A DNA stretch of 64,000 nt, from positions 1-64,000 of the forward strand of contig NZ_JAATTV010000007.1 of assembly GCF_013414195.1 (NCBI RefSeq), given 5' to 3'. Below the pieces are notes generated by a model. That model was not told where the DNA came from and did no database searches. It saw only the letters and a list, made by a program, of their open reading frames with translations. Source of the DNA: Psychrobacter sp. BI730 (lineage in GTDB: Bacteria > Pseudomonadota > Gammaproteobacteria > Pseudomonadales > Moraxellaceae). Positions 18,720 to 27,940 of the stretch are shown piece after piece (the first letter of the stretch is position 1; the number at the start of each line of letters is the position of its first letter). The position numbers were made by a program, and so were the translations under genes.

Positions 18720-20153
18720 GTGAACTTCTATATGTTCTTTTCAGAGACACTAAAATCAAGGTCGCCGCTGAAAGATGCTGGAGTTTGTCGTTTCGATTAT
18801 CCAGAAGTGTTCGTGTTAATACTGACGGTTGTTTTGCGTGCTATATACTACGACTTCCGCTCTATCTCAATGGCACTATTGGTTATTATTACATTGCCAA
18901 GCCTCATGATCCTGATATACAACTACCGACGCCAGACCAGCTTTTGGACGTCTAACATCGTTATTATTCTATTATCGGTTGTCATCGGCTCACTACAATG
19001 CTGTACGGTCATATCAATCAGTTTGGCTGCTTTGATTGGTGTACGTATCATTCTTAGCAGACCTGAGAATCACCTCAGACTGTTATCCGTATCCGCCGTG
19101 ACGATCATTGTATTTTACTATGTCAGCACAGTCTTAAATGCGAATAGTATGGACTTTGATGATGGTCTATTACCATTGATAGTAATGGTGGCAAGTTTAG
19201 GCGTTATTTTGTACCAGTTCTGGCGTATCTATCAGCAACATATTACTTTTAAAGCACGTGCCCATCAGGCTAGTGGACGCCTAAACACAATGGTATCAGT
19301 GATCAATAAGCTTACCCGTTTTGTACCACCACAAATTTGGGAGCCTATTGTCAAATCGGATAGCCCTGTTAGGGTTTCTAATAAACGCGCAAAAATAACT
19401 ATCATGTTTTCAGATATTGTTGGCTTTACCGAACTGTCTGATAGTCTAAGCTCTGACAACTTGTCAGACATTCTCAATACTTATATGCATTGCATGACGT
19501 CAATCGCTGATAAGCATGGTGCAGTGCTTGATAAGTTTATTGGTGATGGCATGGTATGTTTTTTTGGTGAACCGAATAGCCGCGGCTCGCGTCAAGATGC
19601 ACTAGATTGTGTGGCGATGGCAATTGATATGCGCCGAGAAATGCGCACTTTACGTCAAAAATGGCGGCTAATGGGGTTTGAAGGCTTATATATACGTGTT
19701 GGTATCACCACTGGCTACTGTCACGTTGGTAATTTTGGTAGTAATAGTCGATTAAGCTATACAATTATTGGTAAAGAAGCCAACCTAGCTTCTAGGCTTG
19801 AGTCCTGTGCGGGCAAAGATCAGATATTGGTCAGTGAAAGCACTTACGATTATATTTGCCATAATTATGAATGCGAACACGTTGCCGCATTTTGCTTGAA
19901 AGGTATTGATGAAAAGATCGATGCATGGCAAGTACTTGACCCTAGTGCCAGTACAGGTCATCTGTCTAAATGGGTTGACCACACATTGCCTGGTTTCAAT
20001 TTGCATTTGAATTTCAAGGATATGAAAGACAATGATTATCAAGATATTAGAGCTCGTTTGAATTTTGCGCTAGAACGCATCGAGCAAGAGGAAGAAAAAG
20101 TAGTAAAGGACATAGCAGCAGAAAGTAAGCGTGAGGATGCTAATCGCAAATAA
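18720..20153 (+). CDS. Membrane-anchored class III adenylate/guanylate cyclase
   Basis: 477 residues: several hydrophobic segments in the first 180 residues, a linker helix, then a class III cyclase domain (about 220-410). Metal aspartates are D232 (FSDIVGFT) and D276 (FIGDG); K272, N355 and R359 complete the catalytic set. The position after IIG, often Asp in adenylate cyclases, is Lys (K352). Start is GTG 18720, with ATG 18732 as an alternative. A charged tail of about 50 residues follows. The likely product is cAMP, as for the CyaB-type enzymes of related bacteria, but nucleotide choice is inferred. It converges on fdx. Confidence 0.85.
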   Translation: MNFYMFFSETLKSRSPLKDAGVCRFDYPEVFVLILTVVLRAIYYDFRSISMALLVIITLPSLMILIYNYRRQTSFWTSNIVIILLSVVIGSLQCCTVISISLAALIGVRIILSRPENHLRLLSVSAVTIIVFYYVSTVLNANSMDFDDGLLPLIVMVASLGVILYQFWRIYQQHITFKARAHQASGRLNTMVSVINKLTRFVPPQIWEPIVKSDSPVRVSNKRAKITIMFSDIVGFTELSDSLSSDNLSDILNTYMHCMTSIADKHGAVLDKFIGDGMVCFFGEPNSRGSRQDALDCVAMAIDMRREMRTLRQKWRLMGFEGLYIRVGITTGYCHVGNFGSNSRLSYTIIGKEANLASRLESCAGKDQILVSESTYDYICHNYECEHVAAFCLKGIDEKIDAWQVLDPSASTGHLSKWVDHTLPGFNLHLNFKDMKDNDYQDIRARLNFALERIEQEEEKVVKDIAAESKREDANRK

Positions 20154-20187
20154 GCTTTTCAAGTTTGATATCTCAAAAGCATATATA

Positions 20188-20222
20188 GAAAAAGGCCAGC
20201 TATCACATAGCTGGCCTTTTTT
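20188..20222. terminator. Bidirectional terminator between cyclase gene and fdx
   Basis: AAAAAGGCCAGCTAT and its complement form a perfect stem with A- and T-runs on both sides, 35 bases after the cyclase stop and just past the fdx stop. It can end both the cyclase transcript and the isc operon. Confidence 0.92.
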
Positions 20223-20250
20223 AATCTTAACTAGAAAGTATCTTCAGTGT

Positions 20251-20589
20251 TTAATGATTTTCTTTAGCGTGATTAAGGGTATATTTAGGGACTTCGATGG
20301 TCAAGTCTTCATCATCAAGCATGACCTGACAAGATAAACGTGAGTCAGGCTCTAAGCCCCAAGCACGATCAAGTAGATCCGCTTCGATATCATCCATCTC
20401 ATCCAAACTGTTGAAACCTTTACGTACTACAACATGACATGTGGTACAAGCTTTTGACATCTCACAGGCATGCTCGATTTTAATACCTTTTTCTAACAGT
20501 GCTTTGCATAAGTTTTCACCAGCTTGTAGCTCAACTTCTGCGCCTTCAGGGCAAATTTCGTGATGGGGTAGTACGGTAACTTTTGGCAT
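20251..20589 (-). CDS. fdx: ISC-type [2Fe-2S] ferredoxin
   Basis: Electron donor for Fe-S cluster assembly on IscU. 112 residues with the ISC ferredoxin cysteine pattern: C-x5-C-x2-C in ACEMSKACTTCHV and the fourth in RLSCQVML. HACEMSKACTTCHV is diagnostic for the Isc branch. Last gene of the isc operon, 86 bases after hscA. No iscX follows before the terminator. Confidence 0.96.
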   Translation of the reverse strand: MPKVTVLPHHEICPEGAEVELQAGENLCKALLEKGIKIEHACEMSKACTTCHVVVRKGFNSLDEMDDIEADLLDRAWGLEPDSRLSCQVMLDDEDLTIEVPKYTLNHAKENH

Positions 20590-20675
20590 AAATTATCTGT
20601 CCGATGCTAATCAATTTAAAAAATATTAGAAGTTAGCTTAACGTGTTAGCTAAGCGATATATGTCGATGTATTTA

Positions 20676-22556
20676 TTACCAGTCTTTGGCACTAGTACCG
20701 GCCATACTGGTCTTGACGCTCTGATTCATAATACGTGCAGCAAAGGCATCACTATGTGGCTTAAGCTGTGCTTGTTGCGTTTCAATAAGCGCTAAATCAT
20801 TAGTGCTAAGAGAGTTACGTAACGCTTGTATATGCTCTGCTAGTGAATGTTGTTCTTCAATAGAAAGCAACGCCGCAAATTCGTTAAGTGCCGACTCTAG
20901 GGCAAGTACTTCACGTTCCGCTTCTACTTTTGTCTCAATTAAAGAACGCGCATTTTTGTCTTCTTCTGCGTGTTTAAACCCTGCAACAAGTAACTGTTCT
21001 TTTTGCTCATCTGATAGACCATAAGAAGGCACAATCTCGATTTTGCTTTCTGTTTTGGTCGTAGTTTCTTGCGCACTGACAGTAAGCTGACCATTAGCGT
21101 CGATGCTAAAGGTGACTTCGATACGAGCAAACCCAGCTTTCATTGGCGGGATGCCATACAGCTCAAAACGTCCAAGAGAACGACAGTTTTCTACTGTTTC
21201 GCGCTCACCTTGCACCACATGAATCACCATGCCTGTTTGACCATCTTGATAAGTGGTAAACACTTGACGTTTCTTCACAGGAATAGGCGTATTGCGTGGG
21301 ATAAGTACTTCGACCAAACCGCCCATGGTCTCAAGACCTAATGATAATGGCGTTATGTCCAATAACAATAAATTGTTGTCACTATCACCATTGACCAGTT
21401 GATGAGCAGTCTGAGCAGCACCTAATGCAACCACCTCATCTGGATTCAGACGGCAAAGTGGCTGCTTAGCAAAAAATTCAGTCACAACTTGCTGTACTGC
21501 AGGCATACGAGTCGAGCCGCCCACTAAAATAACTTCGTCTAGATCTGTAGTAGACAGCTTGGCATCGCGTAGGACTTGTTCACATACGCTTAGCGTACGG
21601 CGACTAACAGGCTCTACGATAGTTAGTACATCTGTACGGCTTAATACGCCTTGATAAGATTGACCATTGACAGTGACACTGATATCTACTTGCTCAGCAT
21701 CAGTCAATGCTTGCTTATAAGCTTTGGCTTGTTGAGCTAGTATTGATTTGTCATGCAGGCTTACGTCTTTTGGATCGATATTTAATTGTTTAATAATCCA
21801 ATTAGTAATAAGACGATCGATATCATCGCCGCCTAGTGCGCTATTACCACCAGTTGCCAATACTTCAAAAACACCGTCGGTAAGTTTTAAGATAGAGACG
21901 TCAAAAGTACCACCGCCCAAATCATAGATTAAGTAATAGCTTTCTTTTTGACTGTCTTCTGATGATTGGTCAAGCCCATAAGCGACTGCCGCCGCTGTTG
22001 GTTCATTCAACAAGCGAAGTACATTGATACCCGCTGCTTGAGCGGCATCTTTGGTTGCTTGACGCTGTGCTTCATCAAAATAAGCGGGAACCGTAATCAC
22101 GGCACCTTCAATGCTATCTGCAGGTAGGGCACTCGCTGCACGTTGCTCAAGAGAGGCTAAGATACGCGCCGATACTGCAACAGGAGAAACCTCACCTTGA
22201 GCAGTTACGAAGGCGGGCATATCGTCTTTGTTACCAGACAGCTCATAAGGATGAGAGAATTTGATATCAGCTTGACTACGACCCATAAAACGCTTAGCCG
22301 AGACGATCGTATTTTTTGGATCATCCGCTAGATGGGCTAGGGCATCATAGCCGACCAATGGCGTACCAGTCGCTGGATAATAAACTACAGACGGTAATAA
22401 TGTATCTGTCGCTGCGCCTGCCTCTAAGACTTGTGCCTTACCTGAACGCACTACCGCAACCAATGAGCGTGTAGTACCAAGGTCGATGCCCAAGCCAAAT
22501 TTATGTTGGTGAGGTTGAGCGCTTTGATTGGGTTCAGCAATTTGCATTAAAGACAT
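20676..22556 (-). CDS. hscA: Fe-S protein assembly chaperone HscA
   Basis: Specialised Hsp70 that uses ATP to drive cluster release from IscU with co-chaperone HscB. 626 residues: ATPase domain opening with GLGIDLGTTRS, the DLGGGTFDVS and VGGSTRMP loops, then a peptide-binding domain and lid. The lid ends without the EEVD-type tail of DnaK, as in other HscA. Its partner motif LPPVK is present in IscU of this operon. A 211-base gap separates it from hscB, which is wide for an operon. Confidence 0.96.
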   Translation of the reverse strand: MSLMQIAEPNQSAQPHQHKFGLGIDLGTTRSLVAVVRSGKAQVLEAGAATDTLLPSVVYYPATGTPLVGYDALAHLADDPKNTIVSAKRFMGRSQADIKFSHPYELSGNKDDMPAFVTAQGEVSPVAVSARILASLEQRAASALPADSIEGAVITVPAYFDEAQRQATKDAAQAAGINVLRLLNEPTAAAVAYGLDQSSEDSQKESYYLIYDLGGGTFDVSILKLTDGVFEVLATGGNSALGGDDIDRLITNWIIKQLNIDPKDVSLHDKSILAQQAKAYKQALTDAEQVDISVTVNGQSYQGVLSRTDVLTIVEPVSRRTLSVCEQVLRDAKLSTTDLDEVILVGGSTRMPAVQQVVTEFFAKQPLCRLNPDEVVALGAAQTAHQLVNGDSDNNLLLLDITPLSLGLETMGGLVEVLIPRNTPIPVKKRQVFTTYQDGQTGMVIHVVQGERETVENCRSLGRFELYGIPPMKAGFARIEVTFSIDANGQLTVSAQETTTKTESKIEIVPSYGLSDEQKEQLLVAGFKHAEEDKNARSLIETKVEAEREVLALESALNEFAALLSIEEQHSLAEHIQALRNSLSTNDLALIETQQAQLKPHSDAFAARIMNQSVKTSMAGTSAKDW

Positions 22557-22767
22557 AAGAATAACTCAGAGATAAAATGAATAAGTGAAATGGAGCAAAT
22601 ATAGCATATGCAGTAAGAGAGCTTAACGTCGGTAATCTCATTCCATAAAAAGGATAGATTCTGACTGTTTGATGCGCTTAGACTCAAAGATTATACGGTA
22701 TCACGGTCACCATTTTAACCAAATATATAGAATTTAGCTTGTTAGTGAAAGCCATAACCACACATGT

Positions 22768-23349
22768 TTAAACGTATAAGTCATCGTCATCTGAATGCGA
22801 TGAATTTGCAACGTCATCAAGCCCCGTCGTCACATCAGCATTTAGCTTAACTAAAAATTTTAGTTTCTGTGTCGCATCAATCGCTGTTTGCCAATCTTGA
22901 TTTTGATAAGCGTTGCTAAAGCGTTCAGATTGATTTGCTAGACGATTTGTAATTTGAGGATGTAATTGCTGCAAGGCTACAAGATCTTTGTCTTCGATAG
23001 CATCATCTAGATCCATACGCATCTGCATCGCATCTTCCAAAAAGTCTAAATCTGCGATTGAGTGCTCTATGTTTTGTGCTTGATCCGCCATGTCTAATAA
23101 ATAACCAGCACGGCTATCAGGAGCGCTTAGTGTTTGATACGCTTGATTGATTAAAGCCGATGCTTTTTCAGACTGCAATTGTGCTTGAACCATATCGATC
23201 TGATTTTTGGCAATATTATCAGGATGATAGCGTTTTTGCAGCAAGCGCAAACGTTGTTCTAGACTGTTTTGATTGATTTCAAATTGTACAGGCTGCTCAA
23301 ATAGGGCAAAGAAGTTATCAAACTGTGGTTCTGAAGTAATATCTGTCAT
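22768..23349 (-). CDS. hscB: Fe-S assembly co-chaperone HscB
   Basis: J-domain protein that delivers IscU to HscA. The product, 193 residues from ATG 23349, contains the J-domain HPD motif in KRYHPDN and a C-terminal helical IscU-binding part. The frame stays open to an ATG at 23388, but ATG 23349 has AAGG upstream and leaves a normal N-terminus. The acidic tail (SHSDDDDLYV) is longer than in E. coli. Confidence 0.92.
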   Translation of the reverse strand: MTDITSEPQFDNFFALFEQPVQFEINQNSLEQRLRLLQKRYHPDNIAKNQIDMVQAQLQSEKASALINQAYQTLSAPDSRAGYLLDMADQAQNIEHSIADLDFLEDAMQMRMDLDDAIEDKDLVALQQLHPQITNRLANQSERFSNAYQNQDWQTAIDATQKLKFLVKLNADVTTGLDDVANSSHSDDDDLYV

Positions 23350-23523
23350 AATCTGATGCCTTGCTTTTTTATTTATTTTTGAAGTCATGACCTAGCTAAG
23401 AATACTGAATCGCTTGGCTGCTCAACTACATTAACCTTTCTTCATGGCTATAGCAGAGATACTGCACTATTCTTATGAAAGCTTGGTGAAGCATAAATCT
23501 ATCAGTTTTCAGCCATTGAACAA

Positions 23524-23844
23524 TTAAACTGTAAACGACTCACCGCAACCACATTCACCTTTTTGGTTAGGATTGGTGAATTTGAAGCCTTCGTTTAAGC
23601 CTTCTTTTTCGTAATCCATCAACAAGCCGTCTAAATATACGAGGCTTTTAGGATCAATAAAGATGCTAACACCGCGACTTTCATAACGCGTGTCGTTTTC
23701 ATCAGGGGTATCTACAAACTCTAAAACGTAAGCCAAGCCCGAGCAACCCGCCGTACGGATACCAACTCGAATGCCTTCGCCTTTGCCGCGATTGTCCAAA
23801 AAGTCTCGAACATGCTGAGCGGCGCGTTCTGTCATTTCAATCAT
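23524..23844 (-). CDS. iscA: Iron-sulfur cluster assembly protein IscA
   Basis: A-type carrier that takes clusters from IscU, mainly for [4Fe-4S] maturation. 106 residues beginning [12 protein letters not shown]; the three conserved cysteines are in TAGCSGLAY and the C-terminal ECGCGESF. The longer frame start at 23856 includes the GGGAG ribosome-binding site of ATG 23844, so the shorter form is chosen. IscA rather than ErpA is supported by operon context. Confidence 0.94.
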   Translation of the reverse strand: MIEMTERAAQHVRDFLDNRGKGEGIRVGIRTAGCSGLAYVLEFVDTPDENDTRYESRGVSIFIDPKSLVYLDGLLMDYEKEGLNEGFKFTNPNQKGECGCGESFTV

Positions 23845-23956
23845 ACCAACTCCCATTGACTATTAATCATAAATATCAATAAAAAAATCTAGATAAACTG
23901 ACAACCAGAATTACAAGATTGCCAAAACAATAGGCTTGCGACTATTAGAAAACAAA

Positions 23957-23988
23957 AGGTGACAATTACATAAGTGTCATTGTCACCT
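23957..23988 (-). promoter_or_regulatory. Hairpin with T-rich tail inside the isc operon (iscU-iscA)
   Basis: A perfect 10-bp stem AGGTGACAAT (23957-23966 with 23979-23988) plus three inner pairs is followed on the reverse strand by CTTTTGTTTTC. It looks like a partial terminator or a processing/stability element that could lower expression of iscA-hscBA-fdx relative to iscRSU. Confidence 0.6.
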
Positions 23989-24076
23989 CTTTAGCGTCAG
24001 TAGCGATTACACATTGCTACTTTAGCGTTGCTAGTACAACGTAGCGCATACGCTAGCAGGCTTAGCCTAGCTTAAC

Positions 24077-24487
24077 TTAGATCGCAGCTTCTTCTGCTGG
24101 AGCTGCTACGCCATGCTTACCTTTATAGTCGCTAATAGCGGCTTTAATAGCGTCTTCTGCAAGTACAGAGCAATGCACTTTTACTGGTGGTAATGCTAGC
24201 TCTTGAGCGATATCGTTGTTTTTGATTTCGCCAGCTTGATCCAAGCTTTTGCCTTTTAGCCACTCAGTAACAAGCGAGCTTGAAGCAATCGCTGAACCGC
24301 AGCCATAAGTCTTGAAACGTGCATCTTCGATAATGCCATTATCGTCGACTTGGATTTGTAGACGCATTACATCGCCACATGCTGGGGCACCGACCATACC
24401 GGTACCAACGTTCTTGGCGTTTTTATCAAGATTACCAACGTTGCGTGGGTTTTCGTAATGATCAATAACTTGGTCACTATAGGCCAT
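24077..24487 (-). CDS. iscU: Fe-S cluster scaffold protein IscU
   Basis: Scaffold on which clusters are built from IscS sulfur. 136 residues with the cluster cysteines C37 (PACGD), C63 (YGCGSA) and C106 (VHCSV), the stabilising D39 and the HscA recognition motif LPPVK at 99-103. About eight extra residues (AAPAEEAAI) at the C-terminus compared with E. coli IscU. The gap to iscA is 232 bases and contains strong hairpins. Confidence 0.97.
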   Translation of the reverse strand: MAYSDQVIDHYENPRNVGNLDKNAKNVGTGMVGAPACGDVMRLQIQVDDNGIIEDARFKTYGCGSAIASSSLVTEWLKGKSLDQAGEIKNNDIAQELALPPVKVHCSVLAEDAIKAAISDYKGKHGVAAPAEEAAI

Positions 24488-24508
24488 GGGGTTTTCTCCT
24501 AGTTAGAT

Positions 24509-24551
24509 GATGAGTAGTCGTTTATCGACTTTAAATGTCTCACTACTCATC
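24509..24551 (-). promoter_or_regulatory. Inverted repeat between iscS and iscU
   Basis: GATGAGTAGT (24509-24518) is exactly complementary to ACTACTCATC (24542-24551), with a 23-nt loop. It falls in the iscU leader. No T-run follows on the reverse strand, so an mRNA processing or stability role is more likely than termination. Confidence 0.45.
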
Positions 24552-24643
24552 GATAATTGGGGTCAAACGCTTAATTTAATTGTCTGATCAATTGTTTAAT
24601 AAATATATATATTGCTAGCTATACTAAAAATCTATATTAGAAA

Positions 24644-25870
24644 TTAATGCTCAGCCCACTCGACTGAGTTTAGATCAACACCTTCTTGGTACATATCCCA
24701 AAGTGGTGATAGAGCACGTAGTTTATCAACAGCTTCATGCATCTGTTTGATAACGGTATCGATATCTTCTTCAGTAGTATAACGGCCGAAGCTAAAGCGG
24801 ATTGAGCTATGTGCCAATTCATCTGGACGACCAATAGCTCGTAGTACATACGATGGCTCAAGCGTCGCTGAGGTACAGGCTGAACCTGATGATACCGCTA
24901 AGTCTTTAAGTGACATCATCAATGACTCGCCTTCAACGAAGTTAAAGCTGATGTTTACAATGTTTGGTACGCTATTCTCAAGATCACCATTTAAGTAAAT
25001 CTCTTCGATATCTTGTAGACCATCCCAAAGTTTTCGACGTAGTTTGGCTGCATGTGCATGGTCAGCTTCATAGCTTTCATTAGCCAAAGCAAATGCGGCG
25101 CCTAGACCAACGATCTGATGCGTTGGTAGTGTACCTGAACGCATACCGCGCTCATGACCACCGCCGTGTTGTTCAGCTTTCAAGCGAATACGTGGCTTAC
25201 GACGAACAAACAATGCGCCGATACCTTTAGGGCCGTATGCTTTATGACCTGAGAAGCTCATCAAATCAATTTTCATTTCTTCAAGATTGATTTTTACTTT
25301 GCCAACAGACTGAGCGCCATCAACATGGAAAACTACGCCAGCTTCGCGAGTGATTTCACCAATCGCTGCAACATCAGTAATAGTACCAAGCTCATTGTTC
25401 ACCATCATAAGTGATACTAAAATCGTATCATCACGCAGTGCTTCTTTTACTTGCTCTGGCAGGATAAGACCTGTGCTTGGCTGTGGCTCAAGATACGTAA
25501 TCTCAAAACCTTCTTGCTCAAGCTCACGGCAGGTATCTAATACAGCTTTGTGCTCAATTTTACTGGTAATGATATGTTTGCCACGAGACTGATAAAAATG
25601 TGCCGCACCTTTAATGGCTAGGTTGTCAGACTCAGTCGCACCAGAAGTAAAGACGATTTCGCGTGGATCAGCGTTGATAACTTCAGCAACTTGACCGCGA
25701 GCAGTTTCTACTGCTTCTTCCGCTTGCCAGCCGTAACCATGTGAACGTGAAGCTGGGTTACCAAAGACACCATCTACAGTCAAATACTCGCTCATTTTAG
25801 CAGCTACTGATTTAGCAACTGGGGTAGTGGCGGCATAATCTAAGTATATAAGGTTGTTATGTTGGCTCAT
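24644..25870 (-). CDS. iscS: Cysteine desulfurase IscS
   Basis: PLP enzyme that moves sulfur from cysteine to IscU and to tRNA thiolation enzymes. 408 residues; H209-K210 in [12 protein letters not shown] gives the PLP Schiff-base lysine and C332 in GSACTSA is the persulfide cysteine on the mobile loop. The C-terminal [21 protein letters not shown] is the usual IscS end. Its ATG overlaps the iscR stop by four bases, implying translational coupling. Confidence 0.97.
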   Translation of the reverse strand: MSQHNNLIYLDYAATTPVAKSVAAKMSEYLTVDGVFGNPASRSHGYGWQAEEAVETARGQVAEVINADPREIVFTSGATESDNLAIKGAAHFYQSRGKHIITSKIEHKAVLDTCRELEQEGFEITYLEPQPSTGLILPEQVKEALRDDTILVSLMMVNNELGTITDVAAIGEITREAGVVFHVDGAQSVGKVKINLEEMKIDLMSFSGHKAYGPKGIGALFVRRKPRIRLKAEQHGGGHERGMRSGTLPTHQIVGLGAAFALANESYEADHAHAAKLRRKLWDGLQDIEEIYLNGDLENSVPNIVNISFNFVEGESLMMSLKDLAVSSGSACTSATLEPSYVLRAIGRPDELAHSSIRFSFGRYTTEEDIDTVIKQMHEAVDKLRALSPLWDMYQEGVDLNSVEWAEH

Positions 25871-26376
25871 GCTGGGTTTGCCTCGCTGTTCGATAGAGTA
25901 ATAGTATTAATGTCTTTTATGGAAATATCTTTTGTAGAGATGTGCTGACGCTCTGAGACTGACTGCACGTTTTCCATATCTAATAATTGCGCTAATGTTA
26001 TATTTTTCAAGTACTGTTCGATATGATTCGACAGTGCACACCACAGATCGTGAGTTAGGCACATTGTACCACCTTGACAGTCACCGCGTCCTTCACACTG
26101 CATCGCGTTTACTGACTCATCAACCGCAGATATGATGCTCATCACATCTATCTCATTCAATGGTTTAGCTAGGTGGTAACCACCTGCAGCACCGCGAATA
26201 CTCGTGACAAGGCCGCGTTTACGAAGCTTAGAAAATAACTGTTCAAGATACGAGATTGAAATCGATTGCCGTTTGGCGATATCGGATAATGATACAGCAC
26301 TGTCTTGTTGGCTGGTCTGTAATGCCAAATCTAATAATGCGGTAACAGCGTATCTGCCCCGAGTAGTCAAACGCAT
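25867..26376 (-). CDS. iscR: Rrf2-family Fe-S regulator IscR
   Basis: Senses Fe-S status through a [2Fe-2S] cluster and represses its own operon when the cluster is present. 169 residues: winged helix from [17 protein letters not shown], then the cluster ligands C94, C100, C106 and H109 ([21 protein letters not shown]). GGAGAT precedes the ATG. A type 1 site overlaps its promoter (see 26544-26573), consistent with autoregulation. Confidence 0.96.
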   Translation of the reverse strand: MRLTTRGRYAVTALLDLALQTSQQDSAVSLSDIAKRQSISISYLEQLFSKLRKRGLVTSIRGAAGGYHLAKPLNEIDVMSIISAVDESVNAMQCEGRGDCQGGTMCLTHDLWCALSNHIEQYLKNITLAQLLDMENVQSVSERQHISTKDISIKDINTITLSNSEANPA

Positions 26377-26543
26377 GTGTTATCTCCAAACTTGATGTCA
26401 TTTATGTTTAACAACGATCTTAGCCAAAAGTCTTAATAAGTACTCATAAGATAAAAAGAGCAACCAATCATACGTCAGCTAAGTTTTGTCTTATCGTTAT
26501 TGAACAACAGATGATTAACCCGATGTGTGCAACGATTAAGGTA

Positions 26544-26573
26544 ATTATACTTAATCCCGAGTAATTTAGTCAA
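26544..26573 (-). promoter_or_regulatory. iscR promoter with type 1 IscR site
   Basis: On the reverse strand, -35 TTGACT (26573-26568) and -10 TATAAT (26549-26544) are 18 bases apart. The segment TTGACTAAATTACTCGGGAT (26573-26554) closely follows the E. coli iscR type 1 site, in which TTGAC and ACTCGG blocks are similarly spaced. Holo-IscR bound here would block RNA polymerase. Confidence 0.75.
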
Positions 26574-26703
26574 GATTAAAGTGTGGTTCAATGGTTAATC
26601 AAGCTTATTGCTGTAATTGATAAAAACAATGATGTTTAGAAGAGAGATATGAGTGAGATATAAGCAGCTTAATTTATTTGGTACAGATATATTTGATTAA
26701 GTA

Positions 26704-26745
26704 AAAAATAAGCGTTCAATATCTGTAGAAGACATTGAACGCTTA
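26704..26745 (-). terminator. Terminator of the UbiJ-like gene
   Basis: An 11-bp perfect stem (AAGCGTTCAAT with ATTGAACGCTT), then TATTTTTT on the reverse strand, 30 bases after the stop at 26772. Confidence 0.85.
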
Positions 26746-26771
26746 TTTATAAGTAATTCAGCGAACCAAAA

Positions 26772-27416
26772 CTAATTCATCAATAGTGCGATAACTGAAC
26801 CGATCATAATGACGAGGGCGACAACACTGACAATCATCAACATTTTTTGCTTGCTCTGAAGCTCTCTCACGGTTGTTTCAAGTTCACGGTTTTTAATGGT
26901 CAAGGTATTAATCTGTGTTTGCTGTTCTTTAATACGAAGTTTGTAGTTGTTCTTTTTTTCTTCCAAGTCAGCTTCGGTAGGTTTGGTTTTAGTCTTACCA
27001 CCCTTTATCTTTTTGATCAGCCCCTGAATCAAGCTGCCAAGCCCAAGTTGCATAATAAACTGTTTGACCAGTTGTACTTGAATCGACTCACCGCGCATCT
27101 GTAGCTTTTCGGTGGTTTCGCTATCATGAGTGGTGATGGCGTTGATAACTTGAATGCTGTAGGCATTGATAACCACGTCAGGCTCACTACGACCAATCGG
27201 CAGCTGGGCATCTAGTAACACGCCCTTGGTACTAAAGGTGGCAAATACTTCTACATGTGGTAAATACAGGCGAAGTGCTACTACAGTGCCTTGCTTGGCA
27301 AGCGGATAAGCGGCCTTACGCAATTCAGGATCCAAACGTAACAATAATGTCAGCGCCGACTCGATAAATACTAAAATGATATTAAGAAAAGAGTGAGACA
27401 ACGTAGAACGCTTCAT
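26772..27416 (-). CDS. UbiJ-like SCP2-domain protein with coiled coil and membrane anchor
   Basis: 214 residues. The first 125 resemble the SCP2-type lipid-binding domain of UbiJ: an N-terminal IESALTLLLRLDPEL helix, a central beta-sheet region and GESIQVQLVKQFIMQL near its end, echoing the GDIQVVQNF region of UbiJ. Then come a Lys-rich linker (130-145), a coiled coil (about 145-190) and a C-terminal transmembrane helix (192-212). UbiJ organises aerobic ubiquinone synthesis, but ubiE and ubiB are not nearby, so the role is uncertain. ATG 27416 is preferred to TTG 27443. Confidence 0.5.
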   Translation of the reverse strand: MKRSTLSHSFLNIILVFIESALTLLLRLDPELRKAAYPLAKQGTVVALRLYLPHVEVFATFSTKGVLLDAQLPIGRSEPDVVINAYSIQVINAITTHDSETTEKLQMRGESIQVQLVKQFIMQLGLGSLIQGLIKKIKGGKTKTKPTEADLEEKKNNYKLRIKEQQTQINTLTIKNRELETTVRELQSKQKMLMIVSVVALVIMIGSVIALLMN

Positions 27417-27940
27417 GTAAGTAATCCGTTTTTTATTTAGCAAGTTTTAGATATTGAGCAAACAGAAGTCTGTATTTGCCCAAAACTTGCAGTGATATTT
27501 TGCTTATAGTAACGTCTTTATAATAAAAAGTAACGCTAGTTTCTGTAGTGGCTAAACTATTACATTACAATTTAGCCGTCAATAAAGACACTCTTATTTA
27601 TGACCAGTAATATACAAACTTAATGTATAGCAATGCACAGACGGCAATTGACAAATCTTTCAAAGCGTAGAAAATAGGAAAGCCAATCGTCTCAGTTATA
27701 CAGAGCCACTTATATATAAATTCCTAACGCTTTGCGTAACATTAGGTGTCAAACACGTAGTGTAGAGCACAAAAATATGTAAAATCGCTTGCGCTCCTTA
27801 TGCTGCCTTGATATAAAGACGATAACAAAGAAGAACCTGTTAATGCGCCAGTTAGGTAGTTTTTATTGCGTAAGCACCATGAGAGCGTTACAATACTTGG
27901 CGTGAGCATTTATTACCCCCTTAAACTTGAAGGAAATTTT
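27417..27940. other. Region between the UbiJ-like gene and HU
   Basis: 524 AT-rich bases without a credible gene. It includes an inverted repeat GGCTAAA/TTTAGCC (27550-27556 with 27571-27577) and the HU promoter at 27866-27894. A small RNA in this gap cannot be excluded, but none is recognisable. Confidence 0.5.
27866..27894 (+). promoter_or_regulatory. Promoter for the HU gene
   Basis: TTGCGT and TACAAT are 17 bases apart and about 45 bases upstream of the HU start codon. Confidence 0.6.

Larger units (their letters stand above)
26377..26771. other. iscR upstream region
   Basis: 395 bases without a gene. The iscR promoter and IscR site are at 26544-26573, which gives a leader of about 160 nt, and the terminator of the UbiJ-like gene is at 26704-26745. 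Confidence 0.6.

Noticed and set aside
18680..18955. Open frame overlapping the start of the cyclase gene
   Set aside because: No domain, wrong frame relative to the clear cyclase protein; a shadow.
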